Positions 49,397 through 58,017 of a stretch of DNA of 64,000 bases are shown here, in pieces. Below the pieces are notes generated by a model. It did not search any database, was not told the DNA's origin, and saw only the letters and a list, made by a program, of their open reading frames with translations. Positions within the stretch are counted from its first letter, which is position 1; every line of letters starts with the position of its first letter. The DNA comes from SIG565 sp045613385 (lineage in GTDB: Bacteria > Bacillota > Clostridia > Oscillospirales > Acutalibacteraceae). A program made the position numbers and the translations under genes. Where the stretch lies: positions 1 to 64,000 of the forward strand of contig JAZLAW010000006.1 of NCBI GenBank assembly GCA_045613385.1. The letters run 5' to 3'.

Positions 49397-50764
49397 TTAA
49401 AATGCAAAGTAGTCTTTTGCGTTCTGGTAACAGATACCCTTAACAATTTTCTCAAGTGCTTCCTGGTCGTTCGGATATTCACCGCGTTCAACAAATTCGC
49501 CGAGCATATTGCAAAGTATTCTTCTGAAATACTCGTGCCTTGGGTAAGAAACAAAGCTGCGGGAGTCGGTAAGCATACCAACAAATTTACCGAAAACACC
49601 AAGGTTTGCAAGGGCTTTCATTTGTTGTTCCATACCGTCGCGGTTATCGTTAAACCACCAACCTGAGCCAAACTGTATTTTGCTTTGTACAGGACCGCGT
49701 TGGAAGTTACCAAGCATTGTGCCGAGTACATAGTTGTCCTTGGGGTTCAGAGTATAAAGAATGGTTTTGGGCAACTTATCGTCGGTATCAATAGAGCTTA
49801 AAAGAGCTGATAAGTTTTCGGCAATGCAAAGGTCGTTGATACTGTCAAAACCTGTATCGGGTCCCAATTTTTCAAGCATTCTTGCATTGTTGTTTCTAAG
49901 AGCACCGATATGAAGCTGCATTGTCCAACCAAGGCGGCAATACTCTTTAGCACATTCGGTGATAACGGCGGTTTTGAAGATGTCAATTTCCTTTTCGGTT
50001 AATGCTTCGCCCTTAATTTTCTTATCGAAAACTGCTGCAGCGTCACCCTGCGCGAAAGGTACTGCATCAAGCGCGTGGTCGGAAAGGCGGCATCCGTTTT
50101 CGTGGAAAAACGCGATTCTTTCCTTAAGCCATTTGATTAGGCCGTCGTAACTTGTAATACCGTTATCTTTGATATAGCCATCAAACCACTGTTTGTCGAT
50201 ATTAACCGCTTTATCCGGGCGGAAGGTCGGTAAAACCTTAGTTTTAAAACCGTCTTTCCTAAGTTGAATATGGTATCTTAAGTCATCTGCAGGGTCATCT
50301 GTTGTGCAGATAACTTCTACATTTGATTTTTCGATAAGCTTTTTGCCCGAGAAATCGGCCTGTTTTAATTTTTCGTTACAAATGTCCCAAATTCTTTTTG
50401 CCGACTTTTCATTTAACGGCTCATCAATATCAAAGTAGCGCTTGAGTTCAAGTGCAGTCCAGTGATAAAGCGGATTGCCGATAAGATAAGGCATTACACG
50501 CGCGAAACCAAGCCATTTTTCATAGCGGTCGGCGTCGCCCGTAATATATTCTTCATCAATACCGAAAGAACGCATCTGGCGCCATTTGTAGTGGTCGCCG
50601 CCCAAGAAAAGTTCATAGGTGTCGGCAAACTTGTGGTCAGAAGCAATCATTTCGGGTACCAAGTGGCAATGATAGTCGATAATAGGTAAATCTTTTGCGT
50701 AATCGAAGAAAAGTTTTTTACCTGTCTCATTGGTGAACATAAAATTATCATTAATAATTCCCAT
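49397..50764 (-). CDS. uxaC: Glucuronate/galacturonate isomerase UxaC
   Basis: 455 residues. Interconverts D-galacturonate and D-tagaturonate (or glucuronate and fructuronate). Visible family words: IIDYHCHLVPEMIA with the metal-binding His pair, GDHYKWRQMRSFGI, MQLHIGALRNNN and MLTDSRSFVSYPRHEYFRRILC split at the DSRSF motif. Last gene of the operon, 11 bases after uxaA. Confidence 0.95.
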   Translation of the reverse strand: MGIINDNFMFTNETGKKLFFDYAKDLPIIDYHCHLVPEMIASDHKFADTYELFLGGDHYKWRQMRSFGIDEEYITGDADRYEKWLGFARVMPYLIGNPLYHWTALELKRYFDIDEPLNEKSAKRIWDICNEKLKQADFSGKKLIEKSNVEVICTTDDPADDLRYHIQLRKDGFKTKVLPTFRPDKAVNIDKQWFDGYIKDNGITSYDGLIKWLKERIAFFHENGCRLSDHALDAVPFAQGDAAAVFDKKIKGEALTEKEIDIFKTAVITECAKEYCRLGWTMQLHIGALRNNNARMLEKLGPDTGFDSINDLCIAENLSALLSSIDTDDKLPKTILYTLNPKDNYVLGTMLGNFQRGPVQSKIQFGSGWWFNDNRDGMEQQMKALANLGVFGKFVGMLTDSRSFVSYPRHEYFRRILCNMLGEFVERGEYPNDQEALEKIVKGICYQNAKDYFAF

Positions 50765-50775
50765 AATTTTTCTCC

Positions 50776-52155
50776 TTATAGTACAACGCCGTCTTTGAAA
50801 ATTGAAATTTCGCGGTAGCCGTTGATTTCGTTTCTCGTTTCCTTACCCGATGCTACTTCGCAGATAAAACCGAAGAACTCATCGGTAAGCTCTTCCATAG
50901 ATACACCTTCAATAAGTGGAGAAGCATTAAAATCTATCCAGTTCTTCTTCTTTTCTGCAAGAGCGCGGTTGGTGGAAACCTTAACGGTCGGCACAGGTGC
51001 GCCGATGGGTGTACCGCGGCCTGTGGTGAACAGAATTATATGTACACCGGCTGCGGCAAGGTTTGTAATAGCCACAATATCGTTACCCGGTCCGTTGAGT
51101 AAAGACAAACCGTTTTTGGTAACGGCGTCGCCGTAGCTTAGCACATCAACAACCTGACTGCTGCCGCCCTTTTGCACACAACCTAAGGACTTTTCTTCAA
51201 GAGTTGTTATACCACCCGCTTTGTTTCCGGGTGAAGGATTTTCGTAAATCACCTGATTATGTCTTGTAAAGTAGTCTTTAAAATTATTAATAAGGTCTAC
51301 TGTTTTACCGAAAAGTTCTTCGGTTTCGCAACGCTGCATCAAAAGATGCTCTGCGCCGAACATTTCGGGAACTTCGGTTAAAACACAGGTGCCGCCGAGA
51401 GAAATAATCTTATCGGAAAGTGAGCCAACAAGCGGATTTGCGGTTATTCCGCTATATCCGTCACTGCCACCGCATTTAAGACCTATTCTGAGTTTAGAAA
51501 CCGGAACAGGTGTACGCTTAAAGGTAGCGGCATACTCTTTGAGTTCGTTTATAATTCTTGTACCTTCGGCGATATCATCTTCGCAATCCTGAGCATTTAA
51601 AAAGCGGACTCTTTTTTCGTCCCAGGTGCCGAGAACTTTTTTAAACTCGGTGATATTATTGTTTTCGCAACCAAGCCCCAGCACGAGAACACCTGCGGCA
51701 TTGGGGTGATTTACAAGGCCTTTTAATATAAGCTGTGTGGTTGTGTGGTCGTCGCCTAACTGTGAGCAGCCGAACGGATGCTCAAAATGGTAAGCGCCTG
51801 TAATTTCGGCCAATTTTCTTGCCAATTTATTAACGCAACCGACGGTATTTATAATCCAGACTTCATTTCGTATACCAACATCGCCGTTTTCTCTGACATA
51901 ACCCATAAAGGTAAGGTCGTTGTCTTTGGGAACAATGGGGGTATACTGCGGAGTATATTCATATTCCATATTTCCGCTTAAATTGGTCTTCATATTGTGG
52001 GAGTGCACGTGTTCCCCTGCCTTTATATCGGCAGTAGCGTGACCAATCGGATTACCGTATTTAATAATGTTTTCGCCCTTTTTTATATCGTGAAGCGCGT
52101 ATTTATGGCCGTCTTCAAGATTAACCGACACATTATCGAGTTTATTAATTAACAT
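50776..52155 (-). CDS. uxaA: Altronate dehydratase UxaA
   Basis: 459 residues. Converts altronate to 2-keto-3-deoxygluconate. The N-terminal SAF domain (about 1-75, HVHSHNMKTNL) and the large catalytic domain (YVRENGDVGIRN, HPFGCSQLGDD, GLKCGGSDGYSGITANP, FTTGRGTPIG) are joined in one chain. Starts inside the uxaB end (7-base overlap) with AGAGG upstream. Confidence 0.95.
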   Translation of the reverse strand: MLINKLDNVSVNLEDGHKYALHDIKKGENIIKYGNPIGHATADIKAGEHVHSHNMKTNLSGNMEYEYTPQYTPIVPKDNDLTFMGYVRENGDVGIRNEVWIINTVGCVNKLARKLAEITGAYHFEHPFGCSQLGDDHTTTQLILKGLVNHPNAAGVLVLGLGCENNNITEFKKVLGTWDEKRVRFLNAQDCEDDIAEGTRIINELKEYAATFKRTPVPVSKLRIGLKCGGSDGYSGITANPLVGSLSDKIISLGGTCVLTEVPEMFGAEHLLMQRCETEELFGKTVDLINNFKDYFTRHNQVIYENPSPGNKAGGITTLEEKSLGCVQKGGSSQVVDVLSYGDAVTKNGLSLLNGPGNDIVAITNLAAAGVHIILFTTGRGTPIGAPVPTVKVSTNRALAEKKKNWIDFNASPLIEGVSMEELTDEFFGFICEVASGKETRNEINGYREISIFKDGVVL

Positions 52156-53447
52156 AAGTTACCTCTTTTGCAGATTTCTTCGGCTAAGAAACTTAAATCT
52201 TCACCCCATAACTGAGTGTTCGAAAGAATTGTTTTAACATCGCTGTTTTTCATAAATTCTGTAACTGCGGGGTCATCGTTTGTCATATCGGTTTTGTAGA
52301 ACTCAATGAGTTTTGCAAACGACAAAAGAAGATTTTCGGGCATAGCATTTTTACGTTTGATATATTCAAGCAAGGACGGTAAAACGCGTACTTTAAACTT
52401 GCTTACCGAGTTGAGAGCGATGGATGAACAAAGATGTTTGATATACGGATTGCAGAAACGTTCAAACACATTGTCAGCATAGTCTTTTAATTCTTCAAGC
52501 GGTAAATCAAGGGTCGGGATAATTTCATCATAAACGCATTTTTTAACAAAACTGCTCATTTTGTCGCTTTCCATACAGTCGCCGACGGTTTCTACGCCTT
52601 CTAAGAGAGCATAAGGAATCATAGAAGTATGTGCGCCGTTGAGAATACGGACCTTGCGTGTTCTGTAGCGTTCTAAATTATCGGTAACGATAATGTTAAG
52701 ACCGCACTTATCGAACGGGAATTCCTTTGTAATACTCTGGGGACCTTCGATAACCCAAAGGTGGAAGATTTCACTGGTGTTGAGCATATTATCGGTGTAG
52801 CCGAGTTCGATTTTTTCATCTCTCGGATAGCCTGTAACAATGCGGTCAACAAGTGTGTTGAAGAAAATGTTCTCACTATCAACCCACTGTTCGAAATCAG
52901 CGCCGAAATTCCACATTTTTGCATAGTCAAGTATGTATTTTTTAAGGGTTGCGCCGTTTTTATCGATAAGTTCGCAAGGCAAGAATATAAATCCGCCAAG
53001 ACCTGAATCAAAGCGCTTTTTAAGTAAAAGTGTTACCTTTGCAGGAAACGTAACGTTGGGCGCCTTTTCGGGTGTATCATCCGCGTTAAAGCTTATTCCC
53101 GACTCTGTAGTGTTGGACACTACAAAGCGGAAATCTTTATTCTCTGCAAGGGATAAATAGGCATCAAAATCATCATACGGCTTTACTGTACGGGAAATAC
53201 AGTCGATAAGTTTTTTCTCAACCGTCGGTACGCCGTTTTTAATGCCTCGCATAATGTGTGTATATACACAGTTCTGCTCTTCTAACTTGTCGCAAAGGCC
53301 GTTTTCAATAGGCTGAACAACAACTACACCTGCATCAAAGTCGGTGTTTTCGTTTGTGATTTGTATAATCCAGTCAACAAAGCCGCGCAAGAAGCCGCCT
53401 TCACCGAACTGAATAACCTTTTCGGTTCTTATAGGTTTTTCAAACAT
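52149..53447 (-). CDS. uxaB: Altronate oxidoreductase (tagaturonate reductase) UxaB
   Basis: 432 residues, mannitol-dehydrogenase family. Reduces tagaturonate to altronate with NADH. N-terminal Rossmann segment VIQFGEGGFLRGFVDW; catalytic-region words VTDNLERYRTRKVRILNGAHTSM with the Lys and the NGAH His. It follows the GH4 gene by 19 bases. Confidence 0.93.
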   Translation of the reverse strand: MFEKPIRTEKVIQFGEGGFLRGFVDWIIQITNENTDFDAGVVVVQPIENGLCDKLEEQNCVYTHIMRGIKNGVPTVEKKLIDCISRTVKPYDDFDAYLSLAENKDFRFVVSNTTESGISFNADDTPEKAPNVTFPAKVTLLLKKRFDSGLGGFIFLPCELIDKNGATLKKYILDYAKMWNFGADFEQWVDSENIFFNTLVDRIVTGYPRDEKIELGYTDNMLNTSEIFHLWVIEGPQSITKEFPFDKCGLNIIVTDNLERYRTRKVRILNGAHTSMIPYALLEGVETVGDCMESDKMSSFVKKCVYDEIIPTLDLPLEELKDYADNVFERFCNPYIKHLCSSIALNSVSKFKVRVLPSLLEYIKRKNAMPENLLLSFAKLIEFYKTDMTNDDPAVTEFMKNSDVKTILSNTQLWGEDLSFLAEEICKRGNLC

Positions 53448-53466
53448 AGTTATTTCGTCCTTTTGA

Positions 53467-54867
53467 TTATTTTAATGTTGATAAATCGTAATCCTTAAGA
53501 TACTCTGCAGTGTTTCTAACCATTGTGTTGAAGAGTTCTCTTGCCTTATCAAGCGGTAAGCGGACGAGCTGGTCGTTGGCAAATGCCGAGAAAGCAAGTT
53601 CTAAGTCACGGTTTATAGCGGCTTCAACAACGATTTCCTGGTTTCCGCAGATTTTGCTTACAAGCGGATAAATTTCTTTAGGTATTTCACCTGCCATAAC
53701 GGGTGTTACACTGCCGCAACGGAAAGAAGCGTTGGTTTCAACAACTGCGCCAAGCGGAAGATTGGGCGCCTGACCAATGTTTGGCATATTAACGTTGGTT
53801 GTTAAGTCTTCAAGGCCTAAGATGGCACGAATCTGTGCAACGCCTTCTTCGCCTGTTTCCTTGATTTCGAATTTTTCTTCGCCGCTAACAAGTCTCTGAC
53901 TCTTAGCAAGTCTTTCTTTAAGGTCGTTCCATCTCCACTCAACCGGAGTAAGACCAAATTTCCATTCCTCTACCTGTTCAGGACTCTTTAAGTACCAGTC
54001 ACCGGGACAGAATTCTGCTAAGTGACGGTCACCAGCAGCAGCGATGTAGCCATAACGCTTAAACAGGTCAAACTTAACTCTCTGATAGCAGGAGAAGCAG
54101 TCATTCAGATGGCCGCCAAAATCGGTAGTGATACCTTCATAATAATATTTATCGGCAAATTCCTTATACATCGGGAACAAATCAATACCGTTATAAATAG
54201 CAGAGGTAAGCCAGGTAAAGTGGTTTACACCAACAACATTAACTTTAATATCTGCACGGTTTACCTTTTCGAGCCCCAAATTTTCTTCAAGCATTTTAGC
54301 CATCAAAAGTTGTGTGCCGAAAACTTCGTGGCAGCAACCGAATGCCTTGATTTCAGGGAAAGTCTTGTAAAGAGCCTGAACGCAGATGGTCATTGGGTTT
54401 GTATAGTTGATAACCCAGGCTTCAGGGCAGTATTCCTTAATAGCAAGTGCGATTTCTTCGAACATAGGAACGGTACGTAAAGCGCGGACATATCCACCGG
54501 GACCTACAGTATCGCCTACTGCTTGATAAATGCCGTACTGTTCAGGGGTATGAACATCGGATTCCATTTCTTTAAATGTAGCAGGAAGAATTGAAATAAT
54601 AACAAAATCAGCGCCGGTTAAAGCTTCGCCGATTGTTTCGACAGCTTTATATTTCCATATCGATTTACAACCGTCGGCATCCTTAATTCTGTTACCGATA
54701 ATTTCGTTATCCTTAGCGGCCTTAAAATCAATATCATAAAGTGCTACTTCACCGCAGATATCTTCGGCCTTTGCCAAGTCGCTCATAAGTCCCCAGGCCC
54801 AACCACGTGAGCCGCCGCCTATGTAGGCGATTTTCAAATTTTTAACATCTTTCATTGTTGCTTTCAT
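53467..54867 (-). CDS. Glycoside hydrolase family 4, probable alpha-galacturonidase
   Basis: 466 residues from the ATG at 54867 with AAGGAG upstream; a longer reading to 54993 covers the promoter. NAD-binding GGGSRGWAWG, substrate/NAD residues in VINYTNPM, metal-binding Cys-His in FGCCHEVFG and the second His in GVNHFTW are all GH4 marks. GH4 enzymes use NAD and Mn in a redox mechanism. Being first in an operon with uxaB, uxaA and uxaC, it most likely releases galacturonate or glucuronate. Close GH4 relatives act on alpha-glucosides or alpha-galactosides, so the substrate is inferred from context. Confidence 0.88.
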   Translation of the reverse strand: MKATMKDVKNLKIAYIGGGSRGWAWGLMSDLAKAEDICGEVALYDIDFKAAKDNEIIGNRIKDADGCKSIWKYKAVETIGEALTGADFVIISILPATFKEMESDVHTPEQYGIYQAVGDTVGPGGYVRALRTVPMFEEIALAIKEYCPEAWVINYTNPMTICVQALYKTFPEIKAFGCCHEVFGTQLLMAKMLEENLGLEKVNRADIKVNVVGVNHFTWLTSAIYNGIDLFPMYKEFADKYYYEGITTDFGGHLNDCFSCYQRVKFDLFKRYGYIAAAGDRHLAEFCPGDWYLKSPEQVEEWKFGLTPVEWRWNDLKERLAKSQRLVSGEEKFEIKETGEEGVAQIRAILGLEDLTTNVNMPNIGQAPNLPLGAVVETNASFRCGSVTPVMAGEIPKEIYPLVSKICGNQEIVVEAAINRDLELAFSAFANDQLVRLPLDKARELFNTMVRNTAEYLKDYDLSTLK

Positions 54868-54983
54868 TTTTTGACCACTCCTTAATATAGAAATGTTAAT
54901 TTTGCTACCTAAAGTATACAACAATTTTTTTGTGTTTTCCTTTGTTATTTTGACTTTTAGACGTAAAAACTTTAATTTTTTGA

Positions 54984-55012
54984 TTGCAAACACTCTGTTT
55001 TTATGTTAAAAT
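54984..55012 (+). promoter_or_regulatory. Promoter of the AraC-type regulator
   Basis: -35 TTGCAA (54984-54989), 17-base spacer, -10 TAAAAT (55007-55012). For the divergent GH4 operon only a -10 TATACT without a good -35 is visible near 54920-54925, which would fit activator-dependent transcription. Confidence 0.6.
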
Positions 55013-55044
55013 TAAGTAAATTGTAAACATAAGGGGGCAAAACG

Positions 55045-55851
55045 GTGGGAAATATATTGCGGCAGGATGAGTTTATATCCTATGAAAAGGTCGCCAAGAG
55101 AAGAAAGTATACTGAAATACACTTCCACGATAACTACGAAGTGTATTATCTGCTGGACGGAGAAACCAAGTATTTTATAGGAGATGAAATACTGGAAATC
55201 AAAAAAGGAGATATCGTGTTTATACCTAAAGGCGTAATACATAAAACCGACAGTGAAGAGCGGGTAAGTCTTGAACGAATGTTGCTTAGTTTTGATGAAG
55301 CATTGTTGGATGAAGATATGGCGCCGGTAATTGATGAACTTTCAAAAACAAAGCTCATTCGTCCCCAGAAAAGCGACTTGATAAAAATAGAAGATATGTT
55401 CCGAAGAATTGAAAAGGAATATAAAAAAGAAAGACCTTTTAAGGAAATAATGCTTAAATCATATATTAAGCAGTTGCTAATTATGATTATCCGATTTAAG
55501 ACCGATAAAATAAACGAAAGTGCCGAGTCCGACCGCATTATATACGAAATTTCCGAGTATATTTCTGCAAACTTCCACCACGATATTTCGCTAACTTCAC
55601 TCTGTAGGCAGTTTGCTTTCAGTGAAGGTCATTTATCGCGAAAATTCAAGTCGGTACTGGGCATGGGGATAAACGAGTATATCAATTATATACGCATTCT
55701 TAACGCCGAAAAACTATTGAAGGAAACCGATATATCGGTCACTAAAATAGCAGAAATGTGCGGTTTTCACGACAGTAATTATTTTTCAACCGTTTTTAAA
55801 AAAACAATGGAAATAACGCCGCATAAATATCGCAAAACCGCAAGAGTGTAA
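55045..55851 (+). CDS. AraC family transcriptional regulator
   Basis: 268 residues. The start is GTG at 55045 with AAGGGGG upstream. An N-terminal cupin (HFHDNYEVYYLLDGETKY reduced to HFHDNYE and GDIVFIPKGVIHKT) binds the effector. The C-terminal 100 residues carry two helix-turn-helices (LTSLCRQFAFSEGHLSRKFK; VTKIAEMCGFHDSNYFSTVFKK reduced to GFHDSNYFSTVFKK). It is divergent from the hexuronate operon and is probably its uronate-responsive activator. Confidence 0.92.
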   Translation: MGNILRQDEFISYEKVAKRRKYTEIHFHDNYEVYYLLDGETKYFIGDEILEIKKGDIVFIPKGVIHKTDSEERVSLERMLLSFDEALLDEDMAPVIDELSKTKLIRPQKSDLIKIEDMFRRIEKEYKKERPFKEIMLKSYIKQLLIMIIRFKTDKINESAESDRIIYEISEYISANFHHDISLTSLCRQFAFSEGHLSRKFKSVLGMGINEYINYIRILNAEKLLKETDISVTKIAEMCGFHDSNYFSTVFKKTMEITPHKYRKTARV

Positions 55852-55954
55852 ATTTAATATATAATATTATAAAAACAGATATAGTTTTGCTTTATTTTTG
55901 GAAACTATTGTGATATAATTGACTGTGAATAGAATTGAAAGGTGGGAAATCAGG

Positions 55955-57274
55955 TTGCCGGTAAAGAGAATAACAGTATTTTTGGTTATAACGGCGCTTT
56001 TGATAAGTCTTTGCGGCTGCAGTATGTCGGGCGAAGACTGGGGCGAAAATTTACTTAAACCACCCAGACCAAAGGGTGAAATGTATAATATCCAAAAGGC
56101 ACTCGAAAACGCGGTGACCGAGAAATACACCCTTAAATATCCAAGTCTTGGAGATTACCGCTCGGCAATTCTCCAAAAGGACATAAATAACGATGGCACC
56201 GAAGAAGCCCTTGCCTTTTACAGCACGACAAATGACAATACCGTTACGATGCATATAAATCTTATTACTAAAAACGGTGAAAAATGGCAGTCGGTCGGAG
56301 ATTTTAAGTGTGTGGCAAGTGGTATTGAGACGGTAGATTTCAAGGATATGAACAAAGACGGTGTTCTTGAAATACTTGTCGGTTGGTCGGTATACGGAAC
56401 GGTTGATAAAACGGTGGGCGTGTATGGGTTTGACGGAGAAAAACTCTTGCAGCATATAACCGAAGAATATACTTATTATCTGTGTCAGGATATCGACGGC
56501 GACGGCAATCAGGAATTATTTGTAAGTCATCTTGATACAAAAAAAGAGAAAGCACACGCGCGACTTATAAAAATTACTCAAAAGGGTATACTCGAACTCG
56601 GAAACGTCATGCTTGACAGTACCGTGACTTCATACTATAAACCCGTTGTTGCAAAACTTGCAAATGGCAATACTGCAATTTATTTTGATGCCGCAAAGGG
56701 AAGCGGAACCAAGACCGAGATTCTCGAAATTACCGATAGCGGTATGGTCAACGCATTACTGGGGAAAGACGGTACCGAGATTTCAACATATAGAGAGTCT
56801 AATGTCACCATAAGAGATATGGGCGGTGACGGAGTGTATGAAATTCCCGTTACAGTGCTTCTTACAAGAAATCCGCAGAACGAAAGCGACAATGTTTACA
56901 AAACCGAGTGGTATACTCTGAAAAACGGACAGTTGAACCTTTCCTTCTCTGCGATTATGAACTATGTTGACGGATATTATATTGTTATTCCGGATAAGTG
57001 GGAAAACCGGATAACTGTAACAAGGGATACGCCCAACCGTATACGCAATATAATGGCTATTGATACAGTTACCGGCAATTCTTCTTCTGTGCTCGTACGT
57101 GTTCAGACCGTACCTATTGAACAGAAACATGCGGCAGGAGCCATAAGAATTGAGAATGCTATAGAAATAGCGCGCGGCACCGATTACTGTTATATGGTAA
57201 GTATAGGTGACGCTAAAGAACAAACATCGGTAACTAAAGAAGAATTTGCTTCTCTGTTTAAAATTCTTGAATAA
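55955..57274 (+). CDS. Lipoprotein with calcium-loop (VCBS/FG-GAP-like) repeats
   Basis: 439 residues from the TTG at 55955, supported by AGGTGG 8 bases upstream. Lipobox SLCGC with Cys near residue 21. Repeated acidic loops DINNDGTEEAL, DMNKDGVLEIL, DIDGDGNQELF and DMGGDGVYEIP occur about every 50 residues, as in beta-propeller proteins that bind calcium. It precedes the two-component genes by 15 bases, so it may sense or report at the cell surface with them. A -10 TATAAT with TG extension is at 55914-55919. Confidence 0.82.
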   Translation: MPVKRITVFLVITALLISLCGCSMSGEDWGENLLKPPRPKGEMYNIQKALENAVTEKYTLKYPSLGDYRSAILQKDINNDGTEEALAFYSTTNDNTVTMHINLITKNGEKWQSVGDFKCVASGIETVDFKDMNKDGVLEILVGWSVYGTVDKTVGVYGFDGEKLLQHITEEYTYYLCQDIDGDGNQELFVSHLDTKKEKAHARLIKITQKGILELGNVMLDSTVTSYYKPVVAKLANGNTAIYFDAAKGSGTKTEILEITDSGMVNALLGKDGTEISTYRESNVTIRDMGGDGVYEIPVTVLLTRNPQNESDNVYKTEWYTLKNGQLNLSFSAIMNYVDGYYIVIPDKWENRITVTRDTPNRIRNIMAIDTVTGNSSSVLVRVQTVPIEQKHAAGAIRIENAIEIARGTDYCYMVSIGDAKEQTSVTKEEFASLFKILE

Positions 57275-57289
57275 TTAATAGGAGAAATT

Positions 57290-57997
57290 ATGAAAAGGAT
57301 ACTTATTGTTGAAGATGAAACCGCAATACGCGAATTTGAAGCCATTAATTTAAACCGTGTCGGCTATACTACGGTAGAAGCAGGTTCGGGAGAAGAAGCG
57401 TTGGATATTTATGATAATGATATTCAGGGTTTTGATATTGCGCTTCTTGATATTTCAATGCCAGGAATGGATGGATTTACTCTTTGCAAAGAATTGCGTA
57501 ACCGCTCAAAAACACTCGGTATAATAATGCTGACTGCACGAGCGCAGGAGATGGATAAAATAAGCGGACTGATGCTTGGCGCCGATGATTATATCACCAA
57601 CCCGTTCAGTCCTGCAGAATTATTGGCGCGTGTCGATTCTCTCTACCGCAGAGTAGAACTAAAGGGTACGGCAGTGCCGCAAAAGAGCAGTGATGAGATA
57701 ACACTCGGTGAATTTACCCTTAATCTGCGCCGCAGAACGCTTATGAAAAAGGGTACCAATATAGAACTCACACAGGTAGAGTTCCAGATAATAGAATATT
57801 TCTTTACAAATCCCGATACCGCGCTTGACCGTTCGGATATTCTTAACAGAGTATGGGGCAGCGCATATTTCGGTGAAGAAAAAATAGTTGATGTTAATAT
57901 CCGCCGACTGCGTATGAAGATAGAAGACCAACCGTCAAGTCCAAAACACTTGGTAACGGTCTGGGGTATGGGATATAAGTGGAATACCGAAGAATAA
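57290..57997 (+). CDS. OmpR-family response regulator
   Basis: 235 residues. Receiver domain with acidic pocket VEDE, phospho-acceptor Asp in LLDISMPG (about residue 53) and Thr in MLTARA. The conserved Lys that normally follows (TKPF) is Asn (YITNPFSP, about residue 102). A winged-helix domain (about 135-232) ends with VWGMGYKW. AGGAG precedes the ATG. Coupled with the following kinase gene; role unknown. Confidence 0.93.
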   Translation: MKRILIVEDETAIREFEAINLNRVGYTTVEAGSGEEALDIYDNDIQGFDIALLDISMPGMDGFTLCKELRNRSKTLGIIMLTARAQEMDKISGLMLGADDYITNPFSPAELLARVDSLYRRVELKGTAVPQKSSDEITLGEFTLNLRRRTLMKKGTNIELTQVEFQIIEYFFTNPDTALDRSDILNRVWGSAYFGEEKIVDVNIRRLRMKIEDQPSSPKHLVTVWGMGYKWNTEE

Positions 57998-58017
57998 TTC
58001 TGTAAAGGAAGAGATAA

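Noticed and set aside
54868..54993. N-terminal extension of the GH4 enzyme
   Set aside because: Covers the promoter region; the ATG at 54867 has AAGGAG and precedes the conserved NAD motif properly.
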